A stretch of DNA of 64,000 bases from Allobosea sp. Root381 (lineage in GTDB: Bacteria > Pseudomonadota > Alphaproteobacteria > Rhizobiales > Beijerinckiaceae), in assembly GCF_001429395.1 (NCBI RefSeq), contig NZ_LMJT01000034.1:124001-188000 (forward strand). The letters run 5' to 3'. A program made the position numbers and the translations under genes. Positions 16,496 through 25,345 of this stretch are shown here, piece after piece. The notes under the pieces were generated by a model. That model did no database searches, was not told where the DNA came from, and saw nothing but the letters and a program-made list of their open reading frames with translations. How positions within the stretch are numbered: position 1 is the first letter of the stretch; each line of letters begins with the position of its first letter.

Positions 16496-16747
16496 CTACC
16501 GGCGGCTGCACTCGCGCACGTAGCTGCGCCTGCGCTCTCGGAGCTCTTCAGAATTGGTGGCCAGCGACCGGCCGCCGCTATGGACCCGTCTGGCCTCCTC
16601 CCGGCAGGCTTCGCGCCTCGCGTCCCGCCCTTCGCCGGATCGGCCCTCGCCGCGACCGCCCCCACCGCCACCGCCACGGTCGCGCTGCGCAAACGCAGGT
16701 TCAACGGCGGCCGTCAGGATAAGCGCAACGAGGAAAAAGGCATACAT
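16496..16747 (-). CDS. Small secreted Gly/Arg-rich protein
   Basis: An 83-residue protein with a good ribosome site (GGAGG, 9 bases before ATG) and a clear signal peptide (MYAFFLVALILTAAVEPAFA). The mature part is a run of glycines followed by Arg/Glu-rich sequence with two Cys (EACREEARR and YVRECSRR). The spacing of Cys and basic residues faintly recalls PsiF-type repeats, but this is not firm. Its low-complexity, Arg-rich content makes the call moderate; the signal peptide and ribosome site are the main support. Confidence 0.55.
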   Translation of the reverse strand: MYAFFLVALILTAAVEPAFAQRDRGGGGGGGRGEGRSGEGRDARREACREEARRVHSGGRSLATNSEELRERRRSYVRECSRR

Positions 16748-16815
16748 GGCCCGGACCTCCAGCGATCGATCCGGCGATCCTGCGTCAACAGGAGGCGATT
16801 GGAAAGCGACCCCCC

Positions 16816-17184
16816 CTAAAATAGCCGCCCGCCCTTCGGCACATCGAGCCCGGGGCCGATCAGCACGACCTCGCCATCGGCATCGGGCACGCCGAGCGTC
16901 AGCACCTCGGACATGAACTTGCCGATCTGGCGCGGCGGGAAATTCACGACCGCCAGCACCTGTTTCCCCGGCAGCTCCTCCGGCTTGTAGTGCCGCGTGA
17001 TCTGGGCCGACGACTTCTTCAGCCCGATCGTGCCGCCGAAATCGATCGTCAGCTTGAGCGCGGGCTTGCGCGCCTCGGGATAGGGCAAGGCCTCGACGAT
17101 GGTGCCGACACGGATGTCGACCTTCAGGAAATCGTCGAAGCCGATGGCGGCGGCAGGGCCGCCGGTGTCAGATGCCGAACTCAA
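16816..17184 (-). CDS. CsaA-like tRNA-binding protein
   Basis: A 122-residue OB-fold protein of the CsaA/Trbp111 family ([61 protein letters not shown]). Members bind the outside corner of tRNA and CsaA also acts as an export chaperone. There is no ATG near the expected N-terminus: the best start is TTG 17184, overlapping the chemoreceptor stop as TTGA, with GGGAGG inside the chemoreceptor's last codons as ribosome site. This implies translational coupling with the chemoreceptor. TTG 17196 is an alternative. Confidence 0.8.
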   Translation of the reverse strand: MSSASDTGGPAAAIGFDDFLKVDIRVGTIVEALPYPEARKPALKLTIDFGGTIGLKKSSAQITRHYKPEELPGKQVLAVVNFPPRQIGKFMSEVLTLGVPDADGEVVLIGPGLDVPKGGRLF

Positions 17185-18806
17185 AACTCCTCCCAACCGC
17201 TGTCATGCGTGCCGGAAGTCTCTAGCTTGCGGGGGCTTGCGGCGCCAGCGGCGACGGCCGCCGGCCGGGCGGCGCGGGGAGCCGTCGCGCGCGGGGCGGG
17301 GCGAGGGGCGGACTGCGGCGCGATCGCAGCCTGCATGGTGCGCGCCATCGCCTTGAGGCCTGCGACGTCGCCACCGAGCTGGAAGCGCCCGACCAGGGCG
17401 GAGAGGCGGTCGGCCTCCTGCGAGAGCGAATGGGCTGCGGCGGTCGACTGCTCGGCCATGGCCGCATTCTGCTGCGTCGACTGGTCCATCTCGCCGACGG
17501 CCGTATTGACCTCCTGGAGGCCGGAGGCCTGCTCCTGGGCAGCATTGGCGATCTCGGCGACGAGTCCCGTCGCACGGCTGATCTCATCAGCCATCCGCTG
17601 CAGCGCATTGCCGGTCTGGCCGACGAGCGAGACGCCCTTGTCGACCTCGACATTCGAAGCCGTGATCAGCGCCTTGATCTCCTTGGCGGCCTCCGCCGAG
17701 CGCTGGGCGAGCGCACGCACCTCGGAGGCGACGACGGCGAAGCCCTTGCCCGCATCGCCGGCCCGCGCCGCCTCGACGCTGGCGTTCAACGCCAGCAGAT
17801 TCGTCTGGAAGGCGATCTCGTCGATCACGCCGACGATCTGGGAGATCTCGTCGGCCGACTTCTCGATGCCGCCCATCGCCACCACCGCATCGCGCACGAT
17901 CGAGGTCGACTGCTCGGCCTCGGCCTTGACCTGTGTCGTCGCCTGGCTGGCGAGCCGCGCGCTCTCTGCGGTCTGGCGCACCGTCGCGGTCAGTTGGTCG
18001 AGCGCCGTCGCGGTTTCCTCGACGGAGGCGGCCTGCTGCTCGGTGCGCCCGGCGAGGTCGTCGGCGGCCTGGCTGATCTCGACGGAGCCCGCCTTCATGC
18101 TCTCGGTATTCGTCGCGATCTGCCGCATCGTCTCCTGCAACTTGGCGATCGCGATGTTGAAGTTGTCCCTGAGCCTGGCGTAGTCCGCGCCGAAGCTGTC
18201 GGTGATGCGATAGGTCAGATCGCCTTCCGCGAGACGCTCGAGCCCCGAGCCGAGCGCCAGCACGACGCCTTCCTGGATGCGCGCCTGCTCGGCCCGCTCC
18301 ACCTCGCTGCGCCGGCGCTGGCCGTCGGCGGCGTCACGATGGCTCGCCGCCTCCAGCTCGAACCGCTGCTTCTCGTCCTCCATCTCGGCCTTGGCGAGCG
18401 CCGCATCGCGGAAGATCACGACCGCGCGCGCCATGGAGCCGATCTCGTCAGGCCGCTCCTGGAAGGCGATCTCGGTCTTCAGGTCGCCGGAGGCAAGGCC
18501 CGTCATCGACTGCGCCAGCGAGCTCAGCATCTGCGAGGCGCGCCGGCTCAGGAAGATGACGAGGCCGAACATCACGAGGCCGAGGGGCAGGAGCACCAAT
18601 GCGACTTCGCCGATCATGCCCAGAAAGGCGGCATCGACATCCGCCGTCGCATTCTTCGTTTCGACGCCCTTCAGCGCGATCATCTCGGTGCGCGCGGCGT
18701 TCAGCGTCACGGCGACGCTCGCGGCAGAAATGATCACGGCAAGTGCCGCGACCAGCGCGAAGGAACGGCTGATCGACAGGGTGGCGAGCTTCTTCGTCAA
18801 GGACAT
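17181..18806 (-). CDS. Methyl-accepting chemotaxis protein with C-terminal docking pentapeptide
   Basis: A 541-residue chemoreceptor. TM1 (about 15-37) and TM2 (about 68-86) enclose only about 30 residues, so there is no sizeable periplasmic sensor domain. Two HAMP-like units follow (about 88-140 and 190-250), then the signalling coiled coil with its tip, [20 protein letters not shown]. The last residues are GWEEF after a Pro/Ala-rich tether, matching the xWxxF docking pentapeptide for CheR/CheB. It probably senses cytoplasmic, membrane or HAMP-borne signals. Transcribed with the CsaA-like gene. Confidence 0.9.
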   Translation of the reverse strand: MSLTKKLATLSISRSFALVAALAVIISAASVAVTLNAARTEMIALKGVETKNATADVDAAFLGMIGEVALVLLPLGLVMFGLVIFLSRRASQMLSSLAQSMTGLASGDLKTEIAFQERPDEIGSMARAVVIFRDAALAKAEMEDEKQRFELEAASHRDAADGQRRRSEVERAEQARIQEGVVLALGSGLERLAEGDLTYRITDSFGADYARLRDNFNIAIAKLQETMRQIATNTESMKAGSVEISQAADDLAGRTEQQAASVEETATALDQLTATVRQTAESARLASQATTQVKAEAEQSTSIVRDAVVAMGGIEKSADEISQIVGVIDEIAFQTNLLALNASVEAARAGDAGKGFAVVASEVRALAQRSAEAAKEIKALITASNVEVDKGVSLVGQTGNALQRMADEISRATGLVAEIANAAQEQASGLQEVNTAVGEMDQSTQQNAAMAEQSTAAAHSLSQEADRLSALVGRFQLGGDVAGLKAMARTMQAAIAPQSAPRPAPRATAPRAARPAAVAAGAASPRKLETSGTHDSGWEEF

Positions 18807-18828
18807 GCGGAACCCCAGCGGGAAGTGG

Positions 18829-18850
18829 ATTCCGCAACGTGACGCGGAAT
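18829..18850 (-). promoter_or_regulatory. Inverted repeat before the chemoreceptor gene
   Basis: ATTCCGC-N8-GCGGAAT, a perfect 7-bp inverted repeat 23-44 bases upstream of the start codon. It is a candidate operator; no regulator can be named. Confidence 0.35.
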
Positions 18851-18896
18851 TGGCTAAGGCCGGCTTAACGGCTGCCGCATTTCCGCCATGGTTGAA

Positions 18897-18941
18897 GCAT
18901 CGGCCCGAAAAGCGGCACGCGGTTTCGAGAAAAGCCGATGC
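18897..18941. repeat. Short palindromic repeat, CCGAAAA type
   Basis: Arms GCATCGGC and GCCGATGC surround CCGAAAAGCGGCACGCGG and TTTCGAGAAAA. From general knowledge it resembles a small repeat common between Rhizobiales genes (CCGAAAAGTGG...GGTTTTCGG). It lies between the chemoreceptor and the TetR gene. Confidence 0.5.
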
Positions 18942-18958
18942 AAGTTCAAAGGGCGGGA

Positions 18959-19720
18959 TCAGATCGCCGGGGCGAAATCCTCATTGTCGCCGCCGCGCAG
19001 ACCGCCCTCGCCTTCCGCCCGCTCGCGACGGCGCACATGCGGGCGCTTGCCCGAGCAGAGCGCGCGCGCCAGCCCCCGCAGCGGCGCCGTCAGCCGGTGC
19101 ACGTCCTCGACCCGCGCCATGATCCGCCCGGCGGTCTTCAGTTCGCGGTCGAGCCGCGCCATGGTCCGCGACAGCCCCGGCTCTTCATCGTCGAGCCAAA
19201 CCTCGGAAACCCGCGCCATCAGCAGCACTGCGCCCTGCACGCGGACGCTGCCCAGACCGTCCTCGGTCGGGATGCCGGCCGAGGCCAGCATGTAGCGCCA
19301 GGAATTCACCGCGCCGCGGTTGAGCGCCGCCATCGCCAGCGGGTCGCTGCGGACCGCGGGCGCGATCCGGCGAAGCCCCGCCTTGTAGGGCGCCAGCGCA
19401 TCGAGGCGGCGCATCACGAGGTCGAACATCCGCTCGCGCACGGGCTCGCCTTCCAGTTCATCCGAGGCCTCCGCCATCACCACGTCATCGACCAGGCGCG
19501 TCAGCCCGCCGAGCATGGCGAGCTTGGAGGGAAACAGGCCGCGCAGCTGCGCCAGCGTGAGACGGGCCTCGGCGGCGATGTCGCCGAGCTCGATTTCGTC
19601 CCAGTGGCGGCTTGCCGCGAGCCGCATCAGGGCCTCGATGGCCTGCTTGCGCGGATCGGCAGCCGGAGCCGCCGCGGGGGCAAGCGAAGCGGGTTCGGGG
19701 GAAACGGGTTTGCGGGCCAT
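18959..19720 (-). CDS. TetR/AcrR-family regulator-like protein
   Basis: A 253-residue protein with an N-terminal TetR-type helix-turn-helix (about residues 27-70: [40 protein letters not shown]) and a long helical C-terminal domain. The ATG at 19720 has AAGGAG eight bases upstream, better than an in-frame start at 19750. The last 40 residues are charged and Gly-rich. It is the last gene of a minus-strand series ubiK-ybjN-proC-tetR with short gaps, so it may be co-expressed with housekeeping genes rather than acting as a local repressor. The ligand is unknown. Confidence 0.78.
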   Translation of the reverse strand: MARKPVSPEPASLAPAAAPAADPRKQAIEALMRLAASRHWDEIELGDIAAEARLTLAQLRGLFPSKLAMLGGLTRLVDDVVMAEASDELEGEPVRERMFDLVMRRLDALAPYKAGLRRIAPAVRSDPLAMAALNRGAVNSWRYMLASAGIPTEDGLGSVRVQGAVLLMARVSEVWLDDEEPGLSRTMARLDRELKTAGRIMARVEDVHRLTAPLRGLARALCSGKRPHVRRRERAEGEGGLRGGDNEDFAPAI

Positions 19721-19787
19721 GGAAAGAACTCCTTCACGACGCAGTCGCAAAGAAGGTAGGCCTCGATCGCGGCCTATGAAAGGCCGT

Positions 19788-20609
19788 TCAGCCCGAAAGC
19801 TCGCCGGCGCGGCGTTTGGCTGCGGCCACCGCCTTCTGCATCAGCGGCTTCAGCCCGTCATCGGCCATCAGCACCTCGAGCGCCGCAGCCGTGGTGCCGC
19901 CGGGCGAGGTCACATTCTGGCGCAGCGTGGCGGGCGAAAGCGGCGACTGGAACAGCATCTCGCCGGCGCCCTCGATCGTAGCCCGCGCCAGCCGCTCGGC
20001 GATATCCGCCGGCAGGCCCGCGGCGGCACCCGCAGCCGCGAGGCATTCGACCAGATGGAAGACATAGGCCGGCCCCGAGCCGGACACGGCGGTGACCGCA
20101 TCGATCAGCCGCTCGTCCTCGAGCCATTCGACCTTGCCGATGCTGGAGAGCAGCGCATCGGCCATGGCGCGCTGCGCGGCGCTGACGCCCTTGCCCGCCG
20201 CAGCTGCGGTGGCGCCGCGCTGCACGGAGGCCGGCAGGTTCGGCATGGCGCGGATCATCGCGGTGGCATTCGGCAGGCGGGCGGAGAGGTCGCCCAGCGT
20301 CTTGCCGGCCAGGATCGAGATCAGCAGCGTCTGCGGCGAGATGAAGGCCTGGACGGCCGGCGCCGCCGTGTCGAGCGTCTGCGGCTTCGTCGCCAGCACC
20401 AGGACCTCGACCGGGCCGAGCGAATGCGGGTCGGGATTGAGCCGCATGCCCTTCTCGCCCGCCAGCGCCACCATCTCGTCGGACGGCTTCGGATCGATCA
20501 GGCTGATACCGGCCGGATTCATGCCGATGCGCAGCCAGCCCTCCAGCATCGCGCCTCCCATCTTGCCCGCACCGAGAAGGACGAGCGATTGCGGCAGGGG
20601 GCTGGACAT
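19788..20609 (-). CDS. proC: Pyrroline-5-carboxylate reductase
   Basis: A 273-residue NAD(P)H enzyme for the last step of proline synthesis. The N-terminal Rossmann motif is VLLGAGKMGGAMLEGWL, with VLATKPQTL and MIRAMPNLPASVQRGATA in the middle. The C-terminal dimerisation part has the ProC signature around ALTAVSGSGPAYVFHLVE (here VTAVSGSGPAYVF) and NVTSPGGTTAAALEVL. Start and length are normal. It lies between ybjN and the TetR gene on the same strand. Confidence 0.95.
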   Translation of the reverse strand: MSSPLPQSLVLLGAGKMGGAMLEGWLRIGMNPAGISLIDPKPSDEMVALAGEKGMRLNPDPHSLGPVEVLVLATKPQTLDTAAPAVQAFISPQTLLISILAGKTLGDLSARLPNATAMIRAMPNLPASVQRGATAAAAGKGVSAAQRAMADALLSSIGKVEWLEDERLIDAVTAVSGSGPAYVFHLVECLAAAGAAAGLPADIAERLARATIEGAGEMLFQSPLSPATLRQNVTSPGGTTAAALEVLMADDGLKPLMQKAVAAAKRRAGELSG

Positions 20610-20637
20610 GGCGTTCTCTCAACGTAGGGAGCGGGCA

Positions 20638-20716
20638 TCACCCTCGGGCTTGCCCCGAGGATCTCGTGACCGGAGCGTCACTTGCCGGGGACGGTCGGGT
20701 CAAGCCCGACCATGAC
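20638..20716. repeat. Palindromic repeat, GGTCGGGcttg type
   Basis: Two hairpins: CCTCGGGCTTGCCCCGAGG and GGTCGGGTCAAGCCCGACC followed by ATGAC. The second is shared, in inverse orientation, with the element at 61527-61617. It lies between ybjN and proC. Confidence 0.6.
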
Positions 20717-20726
20717 GTGTAAACGA

Positions 20727-21233
20727 TCACGCCTCGCCGACGGTTTCCAGCATCGAGCCTTCCAAGCCCTCCTTGGCGGTCTTGCCGGCCCAGACCACGA
20801 ACTGGAACGGCTGGTAGTAGCGCTCGCAGGTGTCGATCGCCGTCTTGATCAGCGCCGCGGCCTGTTCGTCGGTCGGCTCGGCCCCGCCCGACAGCAGCAG
20901 CGCGTGGCGATACATCACCACGCTCTCCGAGCTCCATAGGTCGAAATGGCCGAGCCAGAGCTGCTCATTGACCATGCCGACGAGCTGGAGCACCTCGCTG
21001 CGCCGCCGTTCCGGCACCTTGAGGTCGAAGGCACAGGCGATATGGATCGCCTCGACCTCGGCGAGCCAGGTGATCGCGACGTGATAATCCGACCAGCCGC
21101 CCGTCACCGAGACCGACAATTCGTCGTCGCTGTCACGGTCGAAGGCCCAGCTGTTGAGGGAGGCCAGCCGCTCGATCAGGTCGAGGGGGTTGGAAGGCCG
21201 TTCGAGCTCGGCATCCAGTTCGAGATCCATCAT
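20727..21233 (-). CDS. YbjN domain-containing protein
   Basis: A 168-residue acidic cytoplasmic protein of the YbjN family (SWAFDRDSDDELSVSVTGGW, AFDLKVPERRRSEVLQLVGM, NEQLWLGHFDLWSSESVVMY). The fold resembles type III secretion chaperones. E. coli YbjN affects motility and stress traits, but its activity is not defined. Two tandem ATG codons (21233 and 21230) are possible starts. Its leader carries the candidate structured RNA at 21241-21385. Confidence 0.85.
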   Translation of the reverse strand: MMDLELDAELERPSNPLDLIERLASLNSWAFDRDSDDELSVSVTGGWSDYHVAITWLAEVEAIHIACAFDLKVPERRRSEVLQLVGMVNEQLWLGHFDLWSSESVVMYRHALLLSGGAEPTDEQAAALIKTAIDTCERYYQPFQFVVWAGKTAKEGLEGSMLETVGEA

Positions 21234-21240
21234 GCCCTAA

Positions 21241-21385
21241 GGTCCAACTGCCGGGAGCCGCGGATGCGGCCCGGCGCGTTCGAGAACGGGAACACGGCGA
21301 CGGGGAAACTGACGGCACGCAACCGACATGACACGACGCCCGAGCGGGCACCGCGATCCGCCGAATCCCCCTAAGCGGTTGGACC
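21241..21385 (-). ncRNA. Candidate structured RNA (6S-like rod) or ybjN leader
   Basis: On the minus strand GGTCCAAC (21385-21378) pairs perfectly with GTTGGACC (21248-21241) over 145 nt. Inside, GCGGAT-C-GCGG pairs with CCGC-ATCCGC, and these helices are separated by a large two-sided bulge (CGCTTAGGGGGATTCG against GGCTCCCGGCA). A closing stem, a central bubble and a long inner arm make up the layout of 6S RNA, and the size is near the alphaproteobacterial range. It ends 8 bases before the ybjN ATG, so a cis-acting leader is equally possible. Identified by pairing only. Confidence 0.4.
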
Positions 21386-21574
21386 GACGAATCAATTTCT
21401 CCACCGACGTTAGCGCAGGGCGTGTGACACTCCCAACACGATGCAAAGCTCGGCGGATTCGGGGGGCAGGCTCAATCCCCGCAGCGCCCTGTCCACAGCA
21501 CATGGCTGTGGATGCGCGGCAGGAGGTGTGATGCATCGGGCGCCGGGCGCCCGCTCGGACTCAGGGTTTGGTGC

Positions 21575-21829
21575 TCAAGGCTCGGGCTGCGCCGCCTCGA
21601 GTGCGGCGAGGCGGGCCGCCAGCTTGTCGTTCTCCTCGCGCGCCAGCAACGCCATCTCGCGCACGGCCTCGAATTCCTCGCGCGTGACGACATCCAGCTC
21701 GCGCAGGAGGCGCTCGATCTGGGTTCTGACGACGGTTTCGAGCTCGCGACGCACACCCTGGGCCGCGCCGGCGGCGTCGGTGGCGAGGCGGGCGATGTCG
21801 TCGAGGATGCGGCTGCTGGTCGTGACCAT
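21575..21829 (-). CDS. ubiK: UbiK/BMFP family accessory factor
   Basis: An 84-residue protein of the BMFP (YqiC/UbiK) family: an amphipathic N-terminal helix (SSRILDDIARLATDAAGAAQ) and a C-terminal trimeric coiled coil (DVVTREEFEAVREMALLARE, ENDKLAARLAALE). In E. coli, UbiK aids ubiquinone synthesis under aerobic conditions together with UbiJ; the family is also described as membrane-fusogenic. Only the family assignment is seen here; the role in ubiquinone is extrapolated. A 341-bp gap follows before ybjN. Confidence 0.85.
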   Translation of the reverse strand: MVTTSSRILDDIARLATDAAGAAQGVRRELETVVRTQIERLLRELDVVTREEFEAVREMALLAREENDKLAARLAALEAAQPEP

Positions 21830-22043
21830 GGGGCTCTCCGGATCGGCCCGTCACGGGCTCGTATGCCCGGATATATGGGCGAGGACGCGCGGGCCTGCAA
21901 TCGCGGCGAAAGGGCGCTCTCCGGCGCCGCGCCGGCTGGGCCCGGGCGGCCGTCTGGACCTGACGCCGCGTTGAGCCTAGAAAGACGGCGCAGGGAATAC
22001 AAATCAGTCCAACCCGTACGCGCTAAGACAAGCGGGAGGCGTC

Positions 22044-22628
22044 ATGTTAAATCGTTTCAGCGGCCCCATTCTGGGGTCGATGGCTGCGCTTGCGCTCGCC
22101 GGTTGCCAGGAAACCACCACCGCGGCCCGGCCGCGCGTCGACGCGCCGGGCGTGCCCGTCTCGGTGCAGAGCATTTCGGGTGCGCCCGATGCGGTGACGA
22201 CGAGCTTCGCCGGGCTGCTCGGCGAAGCTGCGGCCGAGCGGCGCATGGAGATCGTGCCGGGCGACAAGCCGGCTCGCTTCCGCGTTCGCGGCTATCTCAC
22301 CGCCCAGCCGACCGAGGACGGGCAGACCTCGCTCGCCTTCGTCTGGGACGTCTATGACGAGACCAAGAAGCGCGCCCAGCGCGTCCAGGGCGAGAGTCTC
22401 GGCCGCCGCGGCGGTTCGTCCGACCCCTGGTCCGGCGTCGACCAGACCATCGTCGCCAAGGCCGCATCCGATTCGATGGACGCGATCGCCAGCTTCCTGG
22501 TGACGACGCCGGCTGTGGAGAACACCCTGCCGGCCGACAAGACCAAGACCGCGGGCAAGCAGAGCGCCGGCAGCGCCAAGGAGGCGGCCGCCGGGAAGAC
22601 GGCCGCCGCCGGCAGCAAGAAGCTTTAA
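22044..22628 (+). CDS. Predicted lipoprotein
   Basis: A 194-residue protein with a lipoprotein signal (hydrophobic core ILGSMAALALAGC; Cys at about 20 is the lipid anchor). The ATG at 22044 has GGGAGG upstream. The folded part contains VTTSFAGLLGEAAAERRMEI and RFRVRGYLTAQPTEDGQTSL, reminiscent of small outer-membrane lipoproteins of Rhizobiales. The C-terminal 40 residues are a Lys/Ala/Gly-rich tail (TKTAGKQSAGSAKEAAAGK), probably disordered. No function can be assigned. Divergent from ubiK. Confidence 0.8.
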   Translation: MLNRFSGPILGSMAALALAGCQETTTAARPRVDAPGVPVSVQSISGAPDAVTTSFAGLLGEAAAERRMEIVPGDKPARFRVRGYLTAQPTEDGQTSLAFVWDVYDETKKRAQRVQGESLGRRGGSSDPWSGVDQTIVAKAASDSMDAIASFLVTTPAVENTLPADKTKTAGKQSAGSAKEAAAGKTAAAGSKKL

Positions 22629-22832
22629 GGCGGTTCGTACCGACCAGCGCCTGCTGCGCCGCGGCGGGCGCCGCCCATGTCCTGTGCGCGTTGCGCAGCG
22701 TTCCCGAATGCCATTCGCATGCCGTTTTTGCAGTGCAGCGGTCGACTCGGCGTCACACCACTGTTATGAGCCCCTCGACCCGAGCCGGCTGCACGCCGGC
22801 CCGCCCAGCCAGTTCATACGGTGCGCCCCGGC

Positions 22833-23777
<945 letters not shown>

Positions 23778-23794
23778 GCATGCACAACCTCCGC

Positions 23795-23880
23795 CATTGC
23801 GAGCGTGAGCGAAGCAATCCAGGGGGACGCAGGGCACTGCCGCCGTTGGATTGCTTCGTCGCTTCGTTCCTCGCGATGAC
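23795..23880. repeat. Palindromic repeat, CATTGCGAGC/GGATTGCTTCG type
   Basis: CATTGCGAGCGTGAGCGAAG and CAATCCAG on the left mirror TTGGATTGCTTCGTCGCTTC and CTCGCGATGAC on the right, with about 25 bases between. It is a well-known intergenic repeat type. It fills the gap between prs and queC. A minimal form is at 43327-43356. Confidence 0.75.
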
Positions 23881-23892
23881 GGCGAGAAGACC

Positions 23893-24618
23893 ATGACCGC
23901 CCGCGCCCTCGTCCTCTTCTCCGGCGGCCAGGATTCGACCGTCGCCCTCGCCTGGGCGCTGGAGCGCTTCGACGAGGTCGAGACCGTCGGCTTCGATTAC
24001 GGCCAGCGCCACCGCGTCGAGCTCGCCTGCCGGCAAACCATCCGCGACAGGCTGCCGGCGCTCTCGCCGGCCTATGCGGAGCGGCTCGGCCCCGACCATC
24101 TCGTCGATCTCGCCGCGCTGGGCGCGATCTCGGAGACGGCGCTGACCCGCGACAGCGAGATCAGCTTCACCGATGCCGGCCTGCCCACCACCTTCGTCCC
24201 CGGCCGCAACCTGATCTTCCTGACCTTCGCCGCCGCACTGGCCTATCGCCGCGGCGCAAAGCATATCGTGCTGGGCGTCTGCGAGACCGATTACTCGGGC
24301 TATCCCGACTGCCGCGACGACACGATCAAGGCGATGCAGGTGGCGCTCGGTCTCGGGCTCGACCGCCGGCTCGTGCTGCACACGCCGCTGATGTGGCGCG
24401 ACAAGGCACAGACATTCGCGCTCGCAAGCGCGCTGGGCGGCCAGGCGCTGCTCGACCTCGTGGTCGAGGAGAGCCATAGCTGCTATCTGGGCGACAGGAC
24501 GAAACGGCATGGCTGGGGCTATGGCTGCGGCCATTGCCCGGCATGCGAATTGCGTGCGAATGGCTACGCCGCCTTTCTGGCCTCCCCCGACGACAGCGGA
24601 CCATCCCATGAATCTTGA
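23893..24618 (+). CDS. queC: 7-cyano-7-deazaguanine synthase
   Basis: A 241-residue ATP-dependent enzyme that converts 7-carboxy-7-deazaguanine to preQ0 in queuosine synthesis. The PP-loop is [29 protein letters not shown] follows, and four zinc-binding Cys are in the C-terminal part (SCYLGDRTK, then [15 protein letters not shown]). The ATG at 23893 lies 16 bp after the repeat. Its last 11 bp overlap the transporter gene, linking synthesis with salvage of queuosine precursors. Confidence 0.93.
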   Translation: MTARALVLFSGGQDSTVALAWALERFDEVETVGFDYGQRHRVELACRQTIRDRLPALSPAYAERLGPDHLVDLAALGAISETALTRDSEISFTDAGLPTTFVPGRNLIFLTFAAALAYRRGAKHIVLGVCETDYSGYPDCRDDTIKAMQVALGLGLDRRLVLHTPLMWRDKAQTFALASALGGQALLDLVVEESHSCYLGDRTKRHGWGYGCGHCPACELRANGYAAFLASPDDSGPSHES

Positions 24619-25171
24619 CCGGCAGCGGCAGATCGAAGGTCTCTTCGCCCTCGCCCTCTTCGCTCTTACGATTCCGGTGGCCAACTGGCTGATCGGCAAT
24701 GTCGGCACGACTTGCGTGCCGAACGGTCCCTGCCTCGTGCCGGTCTGGCCGGGCATCGAGGCGCCCAGCGGCGTCGTCATGATCGGGCTCGCGCTGGTGC
24801 TGCGCGACATCGTCCAGCGCCGGCTTGGGCCGCTCGCAGGCCTCGGCGCCATCGCCATCGGCGCGCTGATCTCGGCCTTCGTCGCTCCGCCCGCCATCGT
24901 CGTGGCCTCGGTCGCGGCGTTCCTGCTGTCGGAGCTGGCGGATTTTGCGGTCTATACGCCGCTGCAGCGCCGCCGCTTCGTCACCGCAGTGGTGGCGTCC
25001 AGCATCGTCGGCCTGATCGTCGACAGCATCGTCTTCCTGCAGCTCGCCTTCGGCAGCCTCGATTTCGTCGGCGGCCAGATCATCGGCAAGGCCTGGATGG
25101 TGCTGCTCGCGCTGCCCCTGATGCATCTGTTGCGCCGGCGCGACGAACGGCTGGGACTGGCAGCGACCTGA
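24608..25171 (+). CDS. VUT/YhhQ-family transporter, probably queuosine precursor
   Basis: A 187-residue membrane protein with five to six hydrophobic segments ([78 protein letters not shown]). The [10 protein letters not shown] and [15 protein letters not shown] motifs are typical of the VUT family (YhhQ/QueT-like ECF-independent importers of queuosine precursors). Overlap with queC strongly supports that role. The two routes would be partly redundant: QueC for synthesis and this protein for uptake. Confidence 0.82.
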   Translation: MNLDRQRQIEGLFALALFALTIPVANWLIGNVGTTCVPNGPCLVPVWPGIEAPSGVVMIGLALVLRDIVQRRLGPLAGLGAIAIGALISAFVAPPAIVVASVAAFLLSELADFAVYTPLQRRRFVTAVVASSIVGLIVDSIVFLQLAFGSLDFVGGQIIGKAWMVLLALPLMHLLRRRDERLGLAAT

Positions 25172-25195
25172 ATCACCGCACAGCCGCCGATAGAC

Positions 25196-25224
25196 CGCCA
25201 ACAGCTTCGCACAAGCTGTTGGCG
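25196..25224 (+). terminator. Terminator-like hairpin after the queC operon
   Basis: Perfect 12-bp stem (CGCCAACAGCTT / AAGCTGTTGGCG) with loop CGCAC, 25 bp after the transporter stop. No T-run follows. Confidence 0.55.
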
Positions 25225-25345
25225 CTAGACAGATGAGTGTCACGGACGGGCGGCCGGCGCCGGTCCGAACAATTTGAACTATCGTCGCAACGGCACTTTC
25301 ACGCGCCCCGACATAGCTTGCCGCTCCGTCAATGTGAGCGCCGAA

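Noticed and set aside
21416..21494. tRNA-like pairing (CAGGGCG with CGCCCTG, followed by TCCA)
   Set aside because: No T-arm with TTCRA, no proper D-arm and no anticodon stem of the right geometry between the arms.
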